This document shows, in pieces, positions 12,001 to 25,261 of a DNA stretch of 64,000 nucleotides. Position 1 is the stretch's first letter. Every line of letters starts with the position of its first letter. Origin of the DNA: Lutjanus erythropterus (Eukaryota; Chordata; Actinopteri; Lutjaniformes; Lutjanidae). The position numbers were made by a program, and so were the translations under genes. The notes under the pieces were generated by a model. That model was not told where the DNA came from and did no database searches. It was given only the letters and a program-made list of their open reading frames with translations. The stretch spans positions 21,835,204 through 21,899,203 of the forward strand of contig CM034609.1 of the NCBI GenBank assembly GCA_020091685.1. Reading direction: 5' to 3'.

Positions 12001-15000
12001 TACTTTGACTCCAGGGTGTGAAAAAGGTAAGTGGATCCACCACTTTCTCCTGCCTGTTTATGGTCTTGGTTAGCTAATAATAAAACCAAACCTTCATCTG
12101 TCTTTATGCTCAGCCTCTCCTCCTGCCTCCACAGCAATGATGTGGCTGTCACTATCACTGGAGATCATGTATATCGGTCTGCTGTTAATCAGCTGCACGC
12201 TGCTGTCTGTGCAGTTGTGTATCAGGGCCTGGTTCCCTTCCACACAACGCTGGGGCCAACTGCTCAACGCTTTTGCTGCCGTCTTCACAGTCCTGGGAGG
12301 TACAGTAATTTTATTAGATAGATATCTGAATGAAACCACCATGACCTTATTATTGAACCAGTCTGGTATATTTACATCTTTTGTCTTCACAGGTCTGCTT
12401 GGGATGGTGGGTCACATGATGTTCATGCAGGTGTTTCAGACCACCGTCTCTATGGGACCAGAAGACTTCAAGCCTCACAGCTATGGCTACTCCTGGGCAT
12501 TCTAGTGAGTTCATTAGACATCATGAACATGCACATACACATGGGACAGTGGGCAAGTAGTTAATTTTTAACAAGGGGGATGGAATAAAAGATTCTTGGG
12601 GAAGATAGTTGATTGTTGAGTCTCATTTCCAGGTAAGTCCAATCCACCAACCTTAAGTGTCAGTATGTGACAACTTGAGAATGAAACCCAAAAATAAGAC
12701 CCACAATAACTGTTTGCTGTATAGTTTAAATAATATCATAGATACAAGATGAAACTGACAGAAGGGAAAGAATGAGAGAAAAAAATACAAATCCATCTGC
12801 TTCTTTAGCACCACAGACAGCACTACACACACCACAGTTAGGCAATGGCAGAGCCATGGTCAGGGCCATGGATTCTGACCTCCTGTCTCAACTGCAAGGA
12901 AGATACACTGCACAGGTTATACAGAAACGCTCTTATTTTAATCCACGCAGCTGTCTGCACAAGTTCCATGCCTGCTTGCGACTCAGCCGTGTGTAAAAGT
13001 GTCCTGAAGCATTTCTATATGTTTCAAGTATATTTTTTCATCAATACGTTCATAAATGCAGGGTTTATGGACAATAAAAAGAGACTGAATACATATATTT
13101 ATCTACATTTTGCAACCTTGGCAGAACAGTGTGTGCTCCTGACCCAGAGAGCATTTCGCTCTGCTCCAGTTTGTAATCCGTCAGACTCTCCCTTCTAAAA
13201 CTGTAACCTGCACTGTACAATTACGGCCACAAGACAACTTCACCATAAACTTTTCCTGTGCTCTGATCGCCAACACCTGTCTGCTCTGAGCACAGCCACC
13301 AGCACTCTCTCTTTAACTCAACCACACTCACCATGCATACATACACACTGTTGTTATGCCACATTTATATGAATCATCTTAATGGAAAAATATATTATGA
13401 ATATTCATAGATAGTGAAGGAAAACTGTACACTGCACAGTTGCCTGCTCATTTGCTGGATGATTTGAGATGCACAGACAAGACAGAACCTATATAGACAG
13501 ATACCTCAGTGTGAACACTGTCGTCACGTGAGCTTGATGCTGATGTGACGTTTGATGTCTAGACCTCAGATCAATAAAGAAAGCAGAGCAACCCTTATAA
13601 AGTTTTCTTGGCCATGCCCCTGTATATGCTGTCCTCAGCATATTCTTTGTAGAATCAAAGTCCATTTAAAACCCAAATTTACCATCATGGCCTCTGCAAA
13701 AGTTTTGTGAATAAGGAATGCTGTGTGCCGAGTGGCCCTGAACGCCTCATTCTGACATTTGACGGCTCAGGCTCTTTCTCTCACCACAAACACTTAAGGT
13801 TCTCTATGTGTTCGGACATGTTTGAAAGTTATACACAGACCTTAAGACACTGCAATCACTTTCAAATCAGACTACTTCAGAAAATCATGCTTAAAAAATT
13901 ACTAAGAACCCTTAGAAAACATCTAAATATGTGGTGTATCATATGCTCTATGTTTAATTTTAAGTTGAGAGAGTTTATGCCATATAAGAGCATTTACAAA
14001 TTTTCCAACAGAAAAAGATTATTCCTTATTCCTTTAACTAAAGTCCAATTCTCTCATATTTGTCTCATATTTGTGTTGGTGTATCTGTGCTTGCTGGCAG
14101 ATGCTTCATCAGGATTTATTGATTATAACTTAGAGATACCATTTAGTGGTTTGTTACTGTTAAGTATTGCACACACATTTTAGAAAATCTGATTTCTTGC
14201 AAAGAGGTAGATGGTGTTATACATTTTTCTAGCAACTTAAAGCCACTACAAAGAGTTTTGAACTGGTCATGAAACAGTCTCAATTTAATGCTGATGACTC
14301 TATATGACCAACATAAGGAAATGAGACCAGAAGATCTGCTATTTAATGTCTGCCTCTGGGTCGAATTCTCTGTGAAATCAGATAAAACAAACCTGTTTAC
14401 ACTTTCCTTAACTGATTAATCAACTAGAAAAATAACTGGCGTTTAATTTAATTGATAATCAATTAATTGTTACAGCTCTAAAATCCAAACACTGCTGGTA
14501 ATGCGTGCAGTGCTCAGTCACAATCTCATCAAAACAGGTGTCTAAAAATGAGACAGTGGAAGACACGGGGAAATTAGCTGGAGCAGTGCGAGCGGGGCTT
14601 CAAGGCCACAGTGGCTGTAGGGCATATAATTTTTTGAGGGGCATAAGGCCAAACTGAGGGCGGCTGCCGTGAAATTCCTGCCCTGAATAATATTTGTTTT
14701 AGTGCCACTCACCCAGGGATTAGAGAGGGACTGGCTGGAGGGGGAGGTTTGTTTTTGCTTTTTGAAAAACTTAAGGAAAAAATAGAAGAAAATCATGCTC
14801 TTACATTTTTCCAACTTGTTGCATTTTTCTCTTAAAGGTCGTGTAAAGCAACAATAAATGTGTGTTCGGAGTTTGTCACACCACAGAAATGTGTTATTAA
14901 TCACCCACCCAAATTTGAATGAGTAAAATAATCATTAAGTATACAAAATTAGATTTGTTTTAGCCACCAGAGCCAAAGGACGGTGACAGGGTGGCAGTTT

Positions 15001-15867
15001 TTTCTTTGGTGTCAGGTTGCTGGAAGTGAAATGCTCTGAATTGCAGGGCTGACTTGGACTGAAAGAGTTGCTGAAGGTATGTCCATGACTGACCCTTAGG
15101 GAGGGGGAGGTGGTGCGGTTTGTGTGTCGGTTCGTGGGGCTTGTATAGTTTTTGGAGACAGAGCTACATTTCAGGTCCACCCAAAAGCATCCACAAAGAA
15201 ATCATGAAAAACATTTTACCCTCTAACTCCACAAATCACTACTACATAGTTCTCAGTGTTTTCACGTTTTCAGCAACTATGTTCTATCGTGTATAATGTG
15301 TTTAGAAGAAAAACTGAGGTCTGAATGGACACATGCATACATCTTCTACACAGATGTGTCAACACAACAAGACAAGCTAACCACATGTTTGTGACGTCCT
15401 CTGTCTCCATCAGTGTGGCCTGGTTCGCCTTCACTGTCTGCATGTCAGCCGGTGTCTCCACTCTGAACAACTACACCAAGAAGGTCCTGATGGTGGGACC
15501 CAGGCGTACCTCCGGCCTCAATCCCTGCAGCTTCAACTTTGTTGGGCTCCTACCACCTTATTACACCCCAGCAAACCCGGCCATCACTTTGGCCTGTCCC
15601 TCGTCTCCCCCCAGGATCTCTCACTTGTCTCCCTACTACGATCCCCCATCAGAACCGTTACCGGACTCAGGTCCGAGGCTCACCCACTCGCACTCCCTGC
15701 CTCTCCCCCACTCTGACTCCTTCCCTCCTCCCCCCTCCCACCCTGCGCCTGCATCCCCATTTCACCGCCTGTCCCTTCCCTCTCCGTCTCCGTCATCTGT
15801 CCATATGACCCTGCCAGGACACCAGGAGAGCCATTACGAGCCAGAGGAGGACTACAGCCCACTTTGA
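9091..15867 (+). CDS. Germ cell-specific gene 1-like protein (GSG1/GSG1L family)
   Basis: Coding exons 9091-9388, 11979-12026, 12135-12299, 12393-12504 and 15414-15867; 358 aa. Two adjacent ATGs (9091, 9094); the first is used here. Claudin-like four-TM layout: TM1 about 15-36, TM2 117-141, TM3 157-180, TM4 205-230. Family signatures are clear: WCVGKQKVPKPLC after TM1, then WETGDDRF, EEKCRGFYTLTP before TM2, LNAFAAVFTVLGGLLGM, a GPEDFKPHSYGYSWAFY block and STLNNYTK after TM4. GSG1L is an auxiliary AMPA-receptor subunit at the plasma membrane; GSG1 is enriched in germ cells and binds a testis poly(A) polymerase. The tail (232-358) is Pro/Ser/Tyr-rich, with several PPYY-like pieces. The loop resembles GSG1 more than GSG1L, but GSG1L2 cannot be excluded, so no symbol is given. 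Confidence 0.88.
9990..10400. repeat. Interspersed repeat in first GSG1-like intron
   Basis: CG-containing, non-intron-like sequence (aaacatcggccgggtttt through the gatgtacccgtcgtct region) that I recognise as a teleost interspersed repeat of unassigned class. Its composition differs sharply from the flanking AT-rich intron. A repeat-library search would settle class and limits. Confidence 0.4.
10530..11720. repeat. Degenerate tandem duplication, about 560-bp offset
   Basis: Two diverged direct copies, about 10530-11165 and 11220-11720. Shared landmarks include aagccacaaagaagcttaac at 10861 and 11421, acaaatcttataatctcc near 11101 and 11624, and gttacctcaatctg. The first copy carries an extra roughly 120-bp segment, which contains the right arm of a perfect 18-bp inverted repeat (10541-10558 and 10646-10663). 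It looks like two copies of a short element or a local duplication. Confidence 0.6.
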
Positions 15868-16013
15868 ACAAGTGTGGAGTCTTTGACAAGAGGACCTGTG
15901 CCTATCTTAATGTTTGAAATGGTCTCTTTGTGTGCTCCGAATGACATGGACAGCAGTCCAGTGATCCAGTGAATCCAGGTAATAATCAACGAGGAACATA
16001 ATCACTCACTTCC

Positions 16014-16019
16014 AATAAA
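16014..16019 (+). terminator. Poly(A) signal of GSG1-like gene
   Basis: AATAAA 147 bases after the stop codon, the first canonical signal downstream, giving a short 3' UTR. A weaker alternative lies near 16158. Confidence 0.6.
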
Positions 16020-16319
16020 AAAGAAAAGTGTAAATGCAGAGGACACCATTATTTTGTAAACTGAACAGAAGTGCTTCATATACTGTATCATTTCAAACAA
16101 ATCTGTGTATATAGAAACTATTAAACAGTAGCTATATTGTTTTGGCTAAAGCGCAAATTGAAATAAATTTGATCATCAGACTGTTAAAAACATTTCCCAG
16201 CGTTTTGTCTGCAAGCCTCACATTAAAGGAAAATCATTGGAACAAAGTAGCCAATAGAACATAATTAAACAAATGTACAAGTAATCTTTACTCCTAATCA
16301 TGACAAATGGAGAAGAAAC

Positions 16320-17093
16320 CACTGTCGTAGTACTTGAGATGGGTCTTTGTCTCAGGACTACTTTTTGAAAGTTCGCTCGTCTCGGAATCGACTGCATTTT
16401 TACTCGGCCTCGTCTCGGTCTTAGAGAAAGTAGACTAGCCAATACAACAACTGCAAGGATATCACTAAGTGTCTGATTTATTTGTTAACATGATCACTGT
16501 GATTGGATGTAAAACTTCCTGCTTCAAATGAAACTTTCTTATTTGAAATTTAGTTACTGTCACTCCTCCGCCGTCCCGCTTCAAACACGCCAAGAGAGTG
16601 AATGCTGAAGACAGGAGAAGCAGCTGTGGTTGTCTGGGACTTGTCAGCCAAATCTTCTGTCATGAAATTTGTCTAACTAAAGCACAAAGAGTTCATGTGC
16701 AAAATAAAGAAAACACACAGCAGTGTGTAAATTCTGCAATGCAGCACTTACTGAGACCACGTCAGATTTTCATTGGCACTTAGAAAAGAGGCATTAATGT
16801 TTTTAACAACTGTGTCCATAAATGAGCACTGGAGTCAAAATAGTAAGGTGGAGGTGGGTTTAAAAGGCTAAAATCACATCTAATATATTATCTATGTTTG
16901 AAGCAAATTGTTTCCCCTGTCTCCACTTTCCCAGACTTGAGGAAGCTCAGGCACGCTGCAGGAGTGCAAGATGGTCTTGACTTGGTCTCAACCCCTCAAA
17001 ATCTTGGTCTTGTCTCTGTCTCGATATATTAGTCTTGGTCTAAGTCATGACCTGGTCTTGATACATATATATATACTCTTGATAACAACACTG
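16320..17093. repeat. hAT-like non-autonomous DNA transposon
   Basis: The ends form imperfect inverted repeats: cactgtcgtagtacttgag at the left, and cagtgttgttatcaagag when the right end is reverse-complemented. Inside both ends are runs of tctcggtctt / cttggtctt units. Flanks gaagaaac (16312-16319) and gaaaagac (17094-17101) agree at 6 of 8 positions, compatible with an old 8-bp target duplication. No transposase frame. Confidence 0.6.
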
Positions 17094-17887
17094 GAAAAGA
17101 CAAAAAAATAACTCAGATAATTGGTTGAAAATCAAGTTTTAATATTGTAAAAATCATTGTCATCCATAATGAGAAATAACAGTAGCAAAAATAAAACAGC
17201 ATCAGACATAGAGCATTATGGGAAACAAAGCATATTTACACATTATATCTCACGCTTTTAAGAGTCAAGGCGGTTGCCTTTCTGTCACACCGGGTGGAAA
17301 CAGAGTTGATTTGACAAAGGCTGAAAATACATGAAAAGTTGTGAAGGTGTGATATATCACCGGTATATGACTGGTTTTACATTACGTTATATTCGATTAG
17401 TTGATTTATGTAAAATGGCAATTTTTATACGCATATGATGAGTATAACAGAAAATTTTAAAAGTATATCTACTTTGGAGTTCAGTATTCTGACTTATTTT
17501 AAAAAAAGCTTTATATAAACTGTCAATACAATAATATAGTGTAGTTTGTGGGCAGGTAGACATTATAGTGCTGTGCCTGTGTATGATTTGGTATTTAACT
17601 CCTACACTTAAACCAAGTTTGTTGTCTTCCCTCATTACACAAAAACTTCATTATATTATTGATTTTACACTTTATGTTATTGTATAGTCATATTATTAGA
17701 TCACACACAAAACTACAACAGGTTTCATATTTCAGAATAGCACAGCTTTGCCAAGTACATTGTAAATCAACTGCATTACATTGTACTTACACTCTGTTTT
17801 ATTAGTGGCACATTATATAAGGTAAGACCAGAGCAGATATATGGAACTAAAAATTGGTGAACTAAAAATAAAATAAACTCGCCCCTT

Positions 17888-17893
17888 TTTATT
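17888..17893 (-). terminator. emp2: Candidate poly(A) signal of emp2-like gene
   Basis: AATAAA on the minus strand about 435 bases past the stop codon at 18328-18330. Other A/T-rich variants lie farther down, so the true 3' end is uncertain. The stretch between 16020 and this site otherwise holds only the hAT-like repeat and AT-rich DNA. Confidence 0.4.
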
Positions 17894-18327
17894 CAACACT
17901 CATATCCATTCGTAAATGTACAAAAAAAAAGACCACAGATTTGTATCTTCAACCTGCTTTTTGTTTTAAGTCAGAAAAATTGATAGATCTAAATTTATAA
18001 TAGCATCTTATTCGCATTAAGGCTAATCTTGTTCAGTTAACAAAATATTCCTAATCCTTAGATGCCCTCAAGGAATCCAGCCCAAACTCCTCTGGGTTGA
18101 GAATACACTCAAATACAGCTGTGGTTGATTGAGTTTGCCTTTTACCACAGAAACATCGGAAAGAGACTCAATTAAACACACAGTATCTGAGAGGATCAAC
18201 GGGTGCTATATCTGTAGCTGAATATACACAAGCAGCTCAAATTTGATGTCCTACATCCAGATTTTAGCTGAAAGAGTAGATCCAGCCGGAGGTTTCAGGC
18301 TGGTTGGAGGTGGCTTTAGTGTCCTTT

Positions 18328-21219
18328 TCACGCTGTCTTCTTGCGTAGCACAAAATAAGTGATGGAGGAGATGAACGTGAGAGCGAAGGAGATCCACGCC
18401 AGGATGAAGCAGTGACCATACCAGCCATCCTTCTCGTCGATGTGGAAGCGGTCTGTGTAGATGGAGGCCGCGATCATAATGCACAGGCCTGCAGGGAGAG
18501 AGAAGGAGACATGGACATGGGTGAGGGCAGAGGATGAGGACAGGAAGAGGGAGATTCAAGGAGAGATGAGAAATCGACGGAAATAAAAAAAATAAATAAA
18601 TACTCACAGGCCAGGAGCTGAAAGATGCCAGAGATGGTGAATCTTTGTCCTTTGCTGAGGGTGAAGAGCTGAGCTACGAACACAAAGATGCCCAGGATGG
18701 AGAATATACAAGCTAGTACTGAGCTGGCCTGCACTGCCTGGAGGTAATCTGCAGGGGGAGCCAGAGAGAGGGCAACACAATCAACATGTGTGTGTGTGTG
18801 TGTGTGGGGTTTTCCTAAATATGTACTAAACATCATATTGACACGCCCAACAGTAGAAACTATAGTCACACTGTTTTTTGACAAATTTGGTTCATACATC
18901 CAAATATTTTAAGATTTTAAAGCATGCTGATTATACTGCCATGTAAATAGGTTGTAACTACTGTATAACAAAACTACATAAGGTTCAGGAGATAAACATT
19001 CACACAATCTTAACAATCAGCTTTACTGCACAATTTTAGCTCTTTGGTGTTAAATAGCAGCATTACTTTGAACTCATACTGGTCTTGATTTGCAATGAAA
19101 CAGGAAAGAAACAAAATATTCGAATAACTTCAGTCTCACTGTGTGACCACGACTGATTTACATGCAAATGTTTGGGAGGATGTCAAAAGCTTGTATTTAG
19201 TTTGGATCACACATCTTTCAAAATGTTATTCTTCCCGCATCGTAAAAATGAAAAAGTTGAGAAGATGCTAAAATTTCAAGGCAGCTTACTTCAATAGATT
19301 TTTGAGTTTTATAAACTAATATTATTTAGCTGCATTTTGTTTAGATAATTTGCTTTTCTCCTTTAGGTAAACTTGAATCTTTGAGTATTGGAAAAAAAAT
19401 GTATTTCAAAAACTGCTGAGTAAACTCGTTGGAGTGAAAGTGAATAATGGTTACTACTTAAATATTTTCAGTTGTAACTATTTAACTTTTGAGAACCCAA
19501 ATGACAAATCAGATTCACAGCTCACTCACTTTGAACAATTTTTAAATTGCAAATTTTTGTGAGCTTTCAAAACTCAAAGTCTCAAATTTATCTAAAGAAT
19601 AAAAGTAAATTATCTCAACAACTGATTATAGGTTGACAAAACTGTTTAATTTATTTAAAAACTTTGAGTTTGATTCTAAATGTAAAAATCTAGTGAATAC
19701 AGTTGCCTTGAAATGATGAGTTTTTCTAAATTTTTCTACAGCGTGATAATCACTAAAAATATATATCAATGACAAGTCAAATAATCTTTAAAAACTCTGA
19801 ATGTCAGATTCAGATTCTTGCTATGAGTGATGTGATCCTACGTGAACACACTATTGTCTTCTAAAGCTGGAAGTTATTTCCTCTGTGATTCTTGTGTTTC
19901 TTTATCTACCAGTTTGAAGGGGCGCGGCGCGACCAGGAAGAAGGTGGTGTCACATACGTGTGTGCACCAATCGGGATTTAGCAACAATTGAAACAAAATC
20001 TCATGGCAGTTGGTGCATTGTTTGGGTTACTGTCAATCAAATTTTAGCGAACCACACCCAGCCTGATGAAACAGATGGGCTTCATCAGACTCTTTGGCTG
20101 TGAATATTTAATATTTCAGAGAAATATTAATAAAATATGACCCGAAGTCAACTTTTCAGAGGCTTTCTTGTAGAATAAGGCAGTACAAGCAATGCTAAGT
20201 CGTACCGTGTGGCAGAAAATCAATGAACCCCTGTAGGAACATTATTTTATGGAGAAGTAAATATGACTTTGAGTGTTTAAGCATGGAAACAGGTTCTCCT
20301 CACTCTGCTTCTTTGCAGTATGGGCGGTGTGTGTAGCTTACCCTCTGGGTAGTGTGAGCCTTTGGGAAGTTCGGTGTAGTTCCACACTCCGTTTTGGTTT
20401 ATCCACCGAGCCCACACATCAGTGGATATAGTGTTAGTTATCCACCAGGCCTGAAAAGAACAGGAGAGAGACAAAATTTTACATCTTAAATGACGTTACA
20501 ACTTGGCTGCAGTGGTTGCATAAGGAAAATGAATGAACAAATACTAATGGAGGGAGAATTTAAAGCAGGAGGATACGTAAATATAGTATTTATGTGTGGT
20601 TCCTCTGTGTTCTGACATGTATTTGTGGGCAGCTGCAGGCAAAAAGACAACAATCAGAGGAAGGAGTGCACATCCGCCTGTCACCGTGGCATTCCACAAG
20701 TCTCACTCTGGCATGCATCACTCAGGTAAGAATCTAAAATATTTACATGTGTGTGTTTCTAACACTGTGCCTGTTGTTTAAATGTACACACACAGGAAAG
20801 CACTCGGTGACACCGGGTGACGACACCATGGCTGGCCCATCTGTCACCCAGAAATGTTAAATATGTGGCCCTGAGAGGAAGAGCGGACCACTGACAGAGA
20901 AGGAATGAAGGCCTCCAGTGATGACAGAGAGGTGAGCAGCCAATCACAGTATGTCAGCACGCGAGGAGACACACATAACTCTTCAGCACTGTCACTTTAA
21001 CACTCAAACCAGGGAAGAAGTCAGGGATTATGATGGGGGAATTATCATTTGGGGCTGTAAGGAGTCTGAGTAGAGAGGGGTGATGGTGCCGCACTGTACA
21101 GGTACGTGGAAATAAAACTCCAGCAAAATGTAATTACTTACATTGTCAATGGTGGCCACCAGGAGGAGGATGATACCAATGATGTGAATGGCAAAGATGG
21201 CAGCGAGGAGGATCAGCAT
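18328..21219 (-). CDS. emp2: Epithelial membrane protein 2-like (PMP22/EMP family)
   Basis: Coding exons on the minus strand: 21219-21142, 20450-20342, 18748-18608 and 18488-18328; 162 aa, near PMP22 (160) and EMP2 (167). Start chosen as the ATG giving [12 protein letters not shown], the usual family N-terminus. TMs at about 1-23, 66-88, 98-118 and 137-157. EMP2-type signatures: TIDNAWW after TM1, [34 protein letters not shown], and a C-terminal LRKKTA. One N-glycosylation sequon, N50-Y-T. EMP2 is a plasma-membrane tetraspan protein that regulates integrin and caveolin surface levels. Odd: the first extracellular loop has no cysteine, although PMP22 and EMPs normally carry a disulfide pair there. 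An acceptor just upstream (exon edge 21229) means the 5' UTR continues in an unfound exon. Tail-to-tail with the GSG1-like gene. Confidence 0.8.
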
Positions 21220-21456
21220 GATGACTGTGCTGCAGAGAGAGAAGCACAAGAGGAAACTTGTTACACCACTTTCCACCCTTTATTATGCAGGAGGAATATA
21301 ACTGGAGGGCTAACTCAACCTAATAAAAAACGACACACACACGCACACACTCCAGACTAGCAGATAATATGAGCTGAAAAAAATCAAATATGGCCTGTAA
21401 CAAAGGCTTCCTGCCTGGTTTCAGAAAGGCAGCCATTAAATGACAGCTCCGAGCAT

Positions 21457-21479
21457 ACACACACACACACACACACACA
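21457..21479. repeat. (CA)n microsatellite
   Basis: Roughly eleven uninterrupted CA units upstream of the emp2-like start exon. Confidence 0.95.
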
Positions 21480-24475
21480 GATCTTCATAAACACACTCAT
21501 TCAGAGCAGCAAAGTGAGGCCAAAACCTGGCACCCACTCAGGGCGTGGCTTCACAACTTCTAATTACTTTGAGTTACAGCTAACGCACTCCCAGTGAAAC
21601 GCCTGCAAATAGATGATATCCAGATCATATTCCTATTAAGAATCAAAGAGGTGTTGGTGTATATTTGTGCAGACAGAGATCTGTAAACAAAATCAGTTGA
21701 TCCCTGGGCAAACAGACACCACTGATAAAGAGCGACAGCTTTGGAGGGAAGTTCATGGCGGGCAGATGAGTTTGGACTTGTCTTGTGCTTCCAACAAACC
21801 CGCCACTCCTTAAAATAACTGTAGAGAGTACCTGCTATCCCCCCACCTAGGACACCCATGCTGCATCCCATTGATTTGAATTGTTTCACATTATAACACA
21901 CTGCAGTCCAAAAAAAAAACGTACCTAGGACTAAATTAAAAATCTACTTTTCATCTATCCTGTAACTGTAGTAATTTCACTTCACTGGCCCCTCCACAGG
22001 TGGCTCTGCCCTCAGATATCACTTTTTTGTTTTTTGTCCCACTCTTCCTCGCAAGTGAACTATCTGTGGCTGTATCCAGTTTAGAGGTTGCACTGGGTGT
22101 GAACAGAGGAAGAGGCACATCTGGAATGTGCTGGTTCTCTCCACGCTAAAGGAGTGGTCAAGGGCTGGGTCCATACACACTCGCCAGCTCCCTCTCTGTC
22201 TCACACGCATATTGACACGGAGCACCGGGAGGCACTCAGATACTCAGGAGATCACGCCTGATACATCTTAACTCAATATTTCCTTTGCTTCAAACAGTTC
22301 TTTTTTAAATATTTGTATAACTTCTGCCTGGAGGGCAAAGAGCTCAAACACAGACGTGCTCTTGAGTTGTCTTCTGCCAGATGGACAAACTTGAATGAAC
22401 AACTTCCAGGGCAGAAACAAGTGAAATTAGATGCTCAGCAAGTCAGATGCTTTAATTTAAAACATGCAGGCGGAATATTTTGATCGAATGTCTTCCAAAG
22501 TTGGTCTGAAAGGAAAAACAAGACGTGTCAACTGTTGCTGCTCGCCTGGATGTGGCATATTTTCCATTGCGCACAATGGAATACATATGGCTGAGGTTAG
22601 CTTTGAGAATGCTGAAAATCTGAAACGCAAGCAAAAAAGCAGTCTTGTGCCTAAAAAAAAAAAAAAATGACACATCAAACTAATCACTTCAGTACAACAA
22701 CTGCTGGAGGAGCTGAACACATCTGGAGAGCAGCCTCACCTGGCCAATATTGAACAACTGTAATTCAATAGCGAAGTTGCCTGTTAAGGTCAACAGGTAA
22801 ATGCAAGGTACACACACACACATGCACACACACGCACACACACCTGCCTTTACTTATACTTTACTATGAAAATAGGAAATACTGGAGCAAGAGTGCAAGG
22901 TGACTCCTGTTCAAACACCACAGCTGTATCATTCTGCAGCAGCTATAGAAAGGTGAAAAATTAAATTCAAGTATATGAAGAATCTTTAACTTACTGTTCG
23001 ATGGTTGTATGTCTCTAGTAAGTCTAATTCCTCCTGCTCTCAAGGAAACTGACTTCACTCTGAGTCTAAATGCACAAACACTAGGAACTACCCGTCCGCC
23101 CACTTTTTACCCAGCCCTCTTTTTAGGTCCACACCCCAGACAAGCCTCTCGCTTGCTAGATCACATAATCTCTGCCTCTTTTATGCCCTCCTACTCTACT
23201 CTTTGCTGCCTGTCCCACCCTCTTGGTGTCTGTCTTCTTTACGCACATGCAAAAGCTCAAACTAAGCAGCAACTATTTCAACAACTTCAGTGGACAGGCG
23301 ATAGATTTTCCTTTTGTGTTTTGGTGCCTCACATCTTTGTCACTCAGCTGATGGTGGCGATTTTCTCCGGGAGGGCAGCTGATGACTCACTGATGTTTGA
23401 AGGGGGAACTCCCACAACACTGGACGTTATTGACAATGATTCTACGCATGCTGCCATGGCGACAGACTGCAGCCCGGCCTAATCACAGTCACACCGTTGC
23501 TGTTGCATATACAAACAAACAGTCACACTGCCAGTGCAGTGTTTCCTTAGCCTTTTCCCGCTTTTGTTACAAAGGAAGGAGTTTCAGGATGAAGGAATGT
23601 TGTTGGTTGTAAGGGAGAAAGAGGTGGAGGCACATGGGTGCAAGTCATAGCTTGAGTAAAAGAAAAGGAGGGAGAACAGTGGGAGGAAGATGGAGGGAGA
23701 CATGATGGCAGTGAGAGAGGAATTTGGAAGGGTGGTGGTGGTGGGGTTGTTGGAGACATTTCACGCTGCTGCAAGTTCATTAATTTTTACTCGTCATCGT
23801 TTCATAGCTGGTTGTGATTGATATGTTCCCAATGAGTCCAATGAGTCAAAGTCATCTGACTCTTGAGCACATTACATGCACTAGTTTAGTCTGAGGGTGA
23901 ATCTTTTGACTTTTGTCAGTCTTAATCGACTAACATCACATCACATAATAGCATTATTACACTTAATGACGTTTAGCTTATTTGAGATAGAGCTTGTTAA
24001 GTCCAAATTGTGGTTGAATTCCTGTGGCAAATCACTGACATCATTGGGGCAGTGTGCAAATGTCAGGGCCTCATCGCCAGCCAAAACTAATAACTCAAAC
24101 AGTTCTCTGTGTGAGACATGCAAAGAGGAAGACTGGGAGGAACTGGCCAAAGGGTAGTGTGCTACACCTAATGTAAAAAATCACTGTATGTTCTACACAT
24201 TTTAAGAAATAAGTCACAACACAGCACAGCAAAAGCACACAAGTACAGATTTAAAATACGATTTATAGTTTTATGAGGTGGTTTGATTTTGAAGCTGTTG
24301 TAAAAGTTTTGGGCGGAGACAACTGCTGAGTAGAGACCATAAATAGCAAGAAAAATACCCTTTGTTCAGCAATAATACTTGAAAAACTAGTACAGGCTAA
24401 TTTTCCTGAAGAATGTGTGTCCACTGCTGAAAAGCTTCATGATAAGTGAAATAGCTGAAATACCTAACACTTTAA
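21480..24475. other. Gene-poor spacer upstream of emp2-like gene
   Basis: No protein-coding exon could be supported. It may contain the noncoding first exon and promoter of the emp2-like gene (a CATAAAAG-type TATA-like motif on the minus strand lies near 23185), but nothing decides this. Holds A14 at 22654-22667, CA-rich patches near 22810-22842 and purine-rich DNA at 23560-23760. Confidence 0.4.
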
Positions 24476-25050
24476 GTTAAAGCTATAAGATGTAACATTT
24501 CTGCATTAAAATGTATAAAAACAACTATATATATTAAATATTTTTTGAGACAAGTACTTACATCTCAAATGTTTCCAACAATGTTCAAATATGTTATTTT
24601 TTCACGATAACAGTGTGTTTCCTATTGTACTAGCCTCTAGTTGCTATAATTTTTCAGAGAAAATGTGGACTACATCGGATACTTTGGAGAGTGAGGGAGG
24701 ACGTCTTCCATGAACATGATTTCCACCTGAGTCATGTCATATTATAGGGTTTCATATGATGAAGAAAAGAACTCCCATGAGCCCATGCTACTTCACAACA
24801 TCATCAAACTACGTCTTTTGTTCTTGTGTTGATGTGAGAGACCCCTGTTGGGAGACCATACATTCTGTGCATGTGAAGTGTCCGTCAAATATACTCTTTT
24901 TTTTAAGAGCCATGCGGGACAAACGACATGCTTGTCTTTTGCTAGTTGGAAGACCATTGTACAAGCAAGACTACGTGCTATTGATTCTGATGAGGATGCA
25001 TCTCACTCCGCCTTAAAGCTTCTTAACTATTACATTATCACAGTGCAATG
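24476..25050. repeat. MITE-like interspersed repeat
   Basis: The left part (taagatgtaacatttctgca, then aaatgtttccaacaatgttc) matches a palindromic fish repeat I know from other teleost intergenic DNA. The right boundary is approximate. Open frames inside it (for example 24756-25016) are incidental. Confidence 0.45.
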
Positions 25051-25261
25051 ATAAATTCCTCACTCACTGTTGTATCTCATATAAAAAGGTGGGATGGTCC
25101 TCTATTTATCCATACGTTTCTCCAACATAAATGGCCTCAGTTTCTCTGCTCAGCTCACAGGATATTTTAACGTAAGCTGGACCACATGCTCAAACTGAGC
25201 TTCACATACTAAACTGCAAAAAACAGTCACACATTTCCCTTGACTTTAGAAGACTATATTT

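Noticed and set aside
13707-14183. 158-codon plus-strand open frame in the last GSG1-like intron
   Set aside because: AT-rich, no recognisable domain, no splice sites making it part of the gene; consistent with chance.
23397-23612. Short plus-strand open frames in the spacer upstream of emp2
   Set aside because: No motif, no start context, no splice partners.
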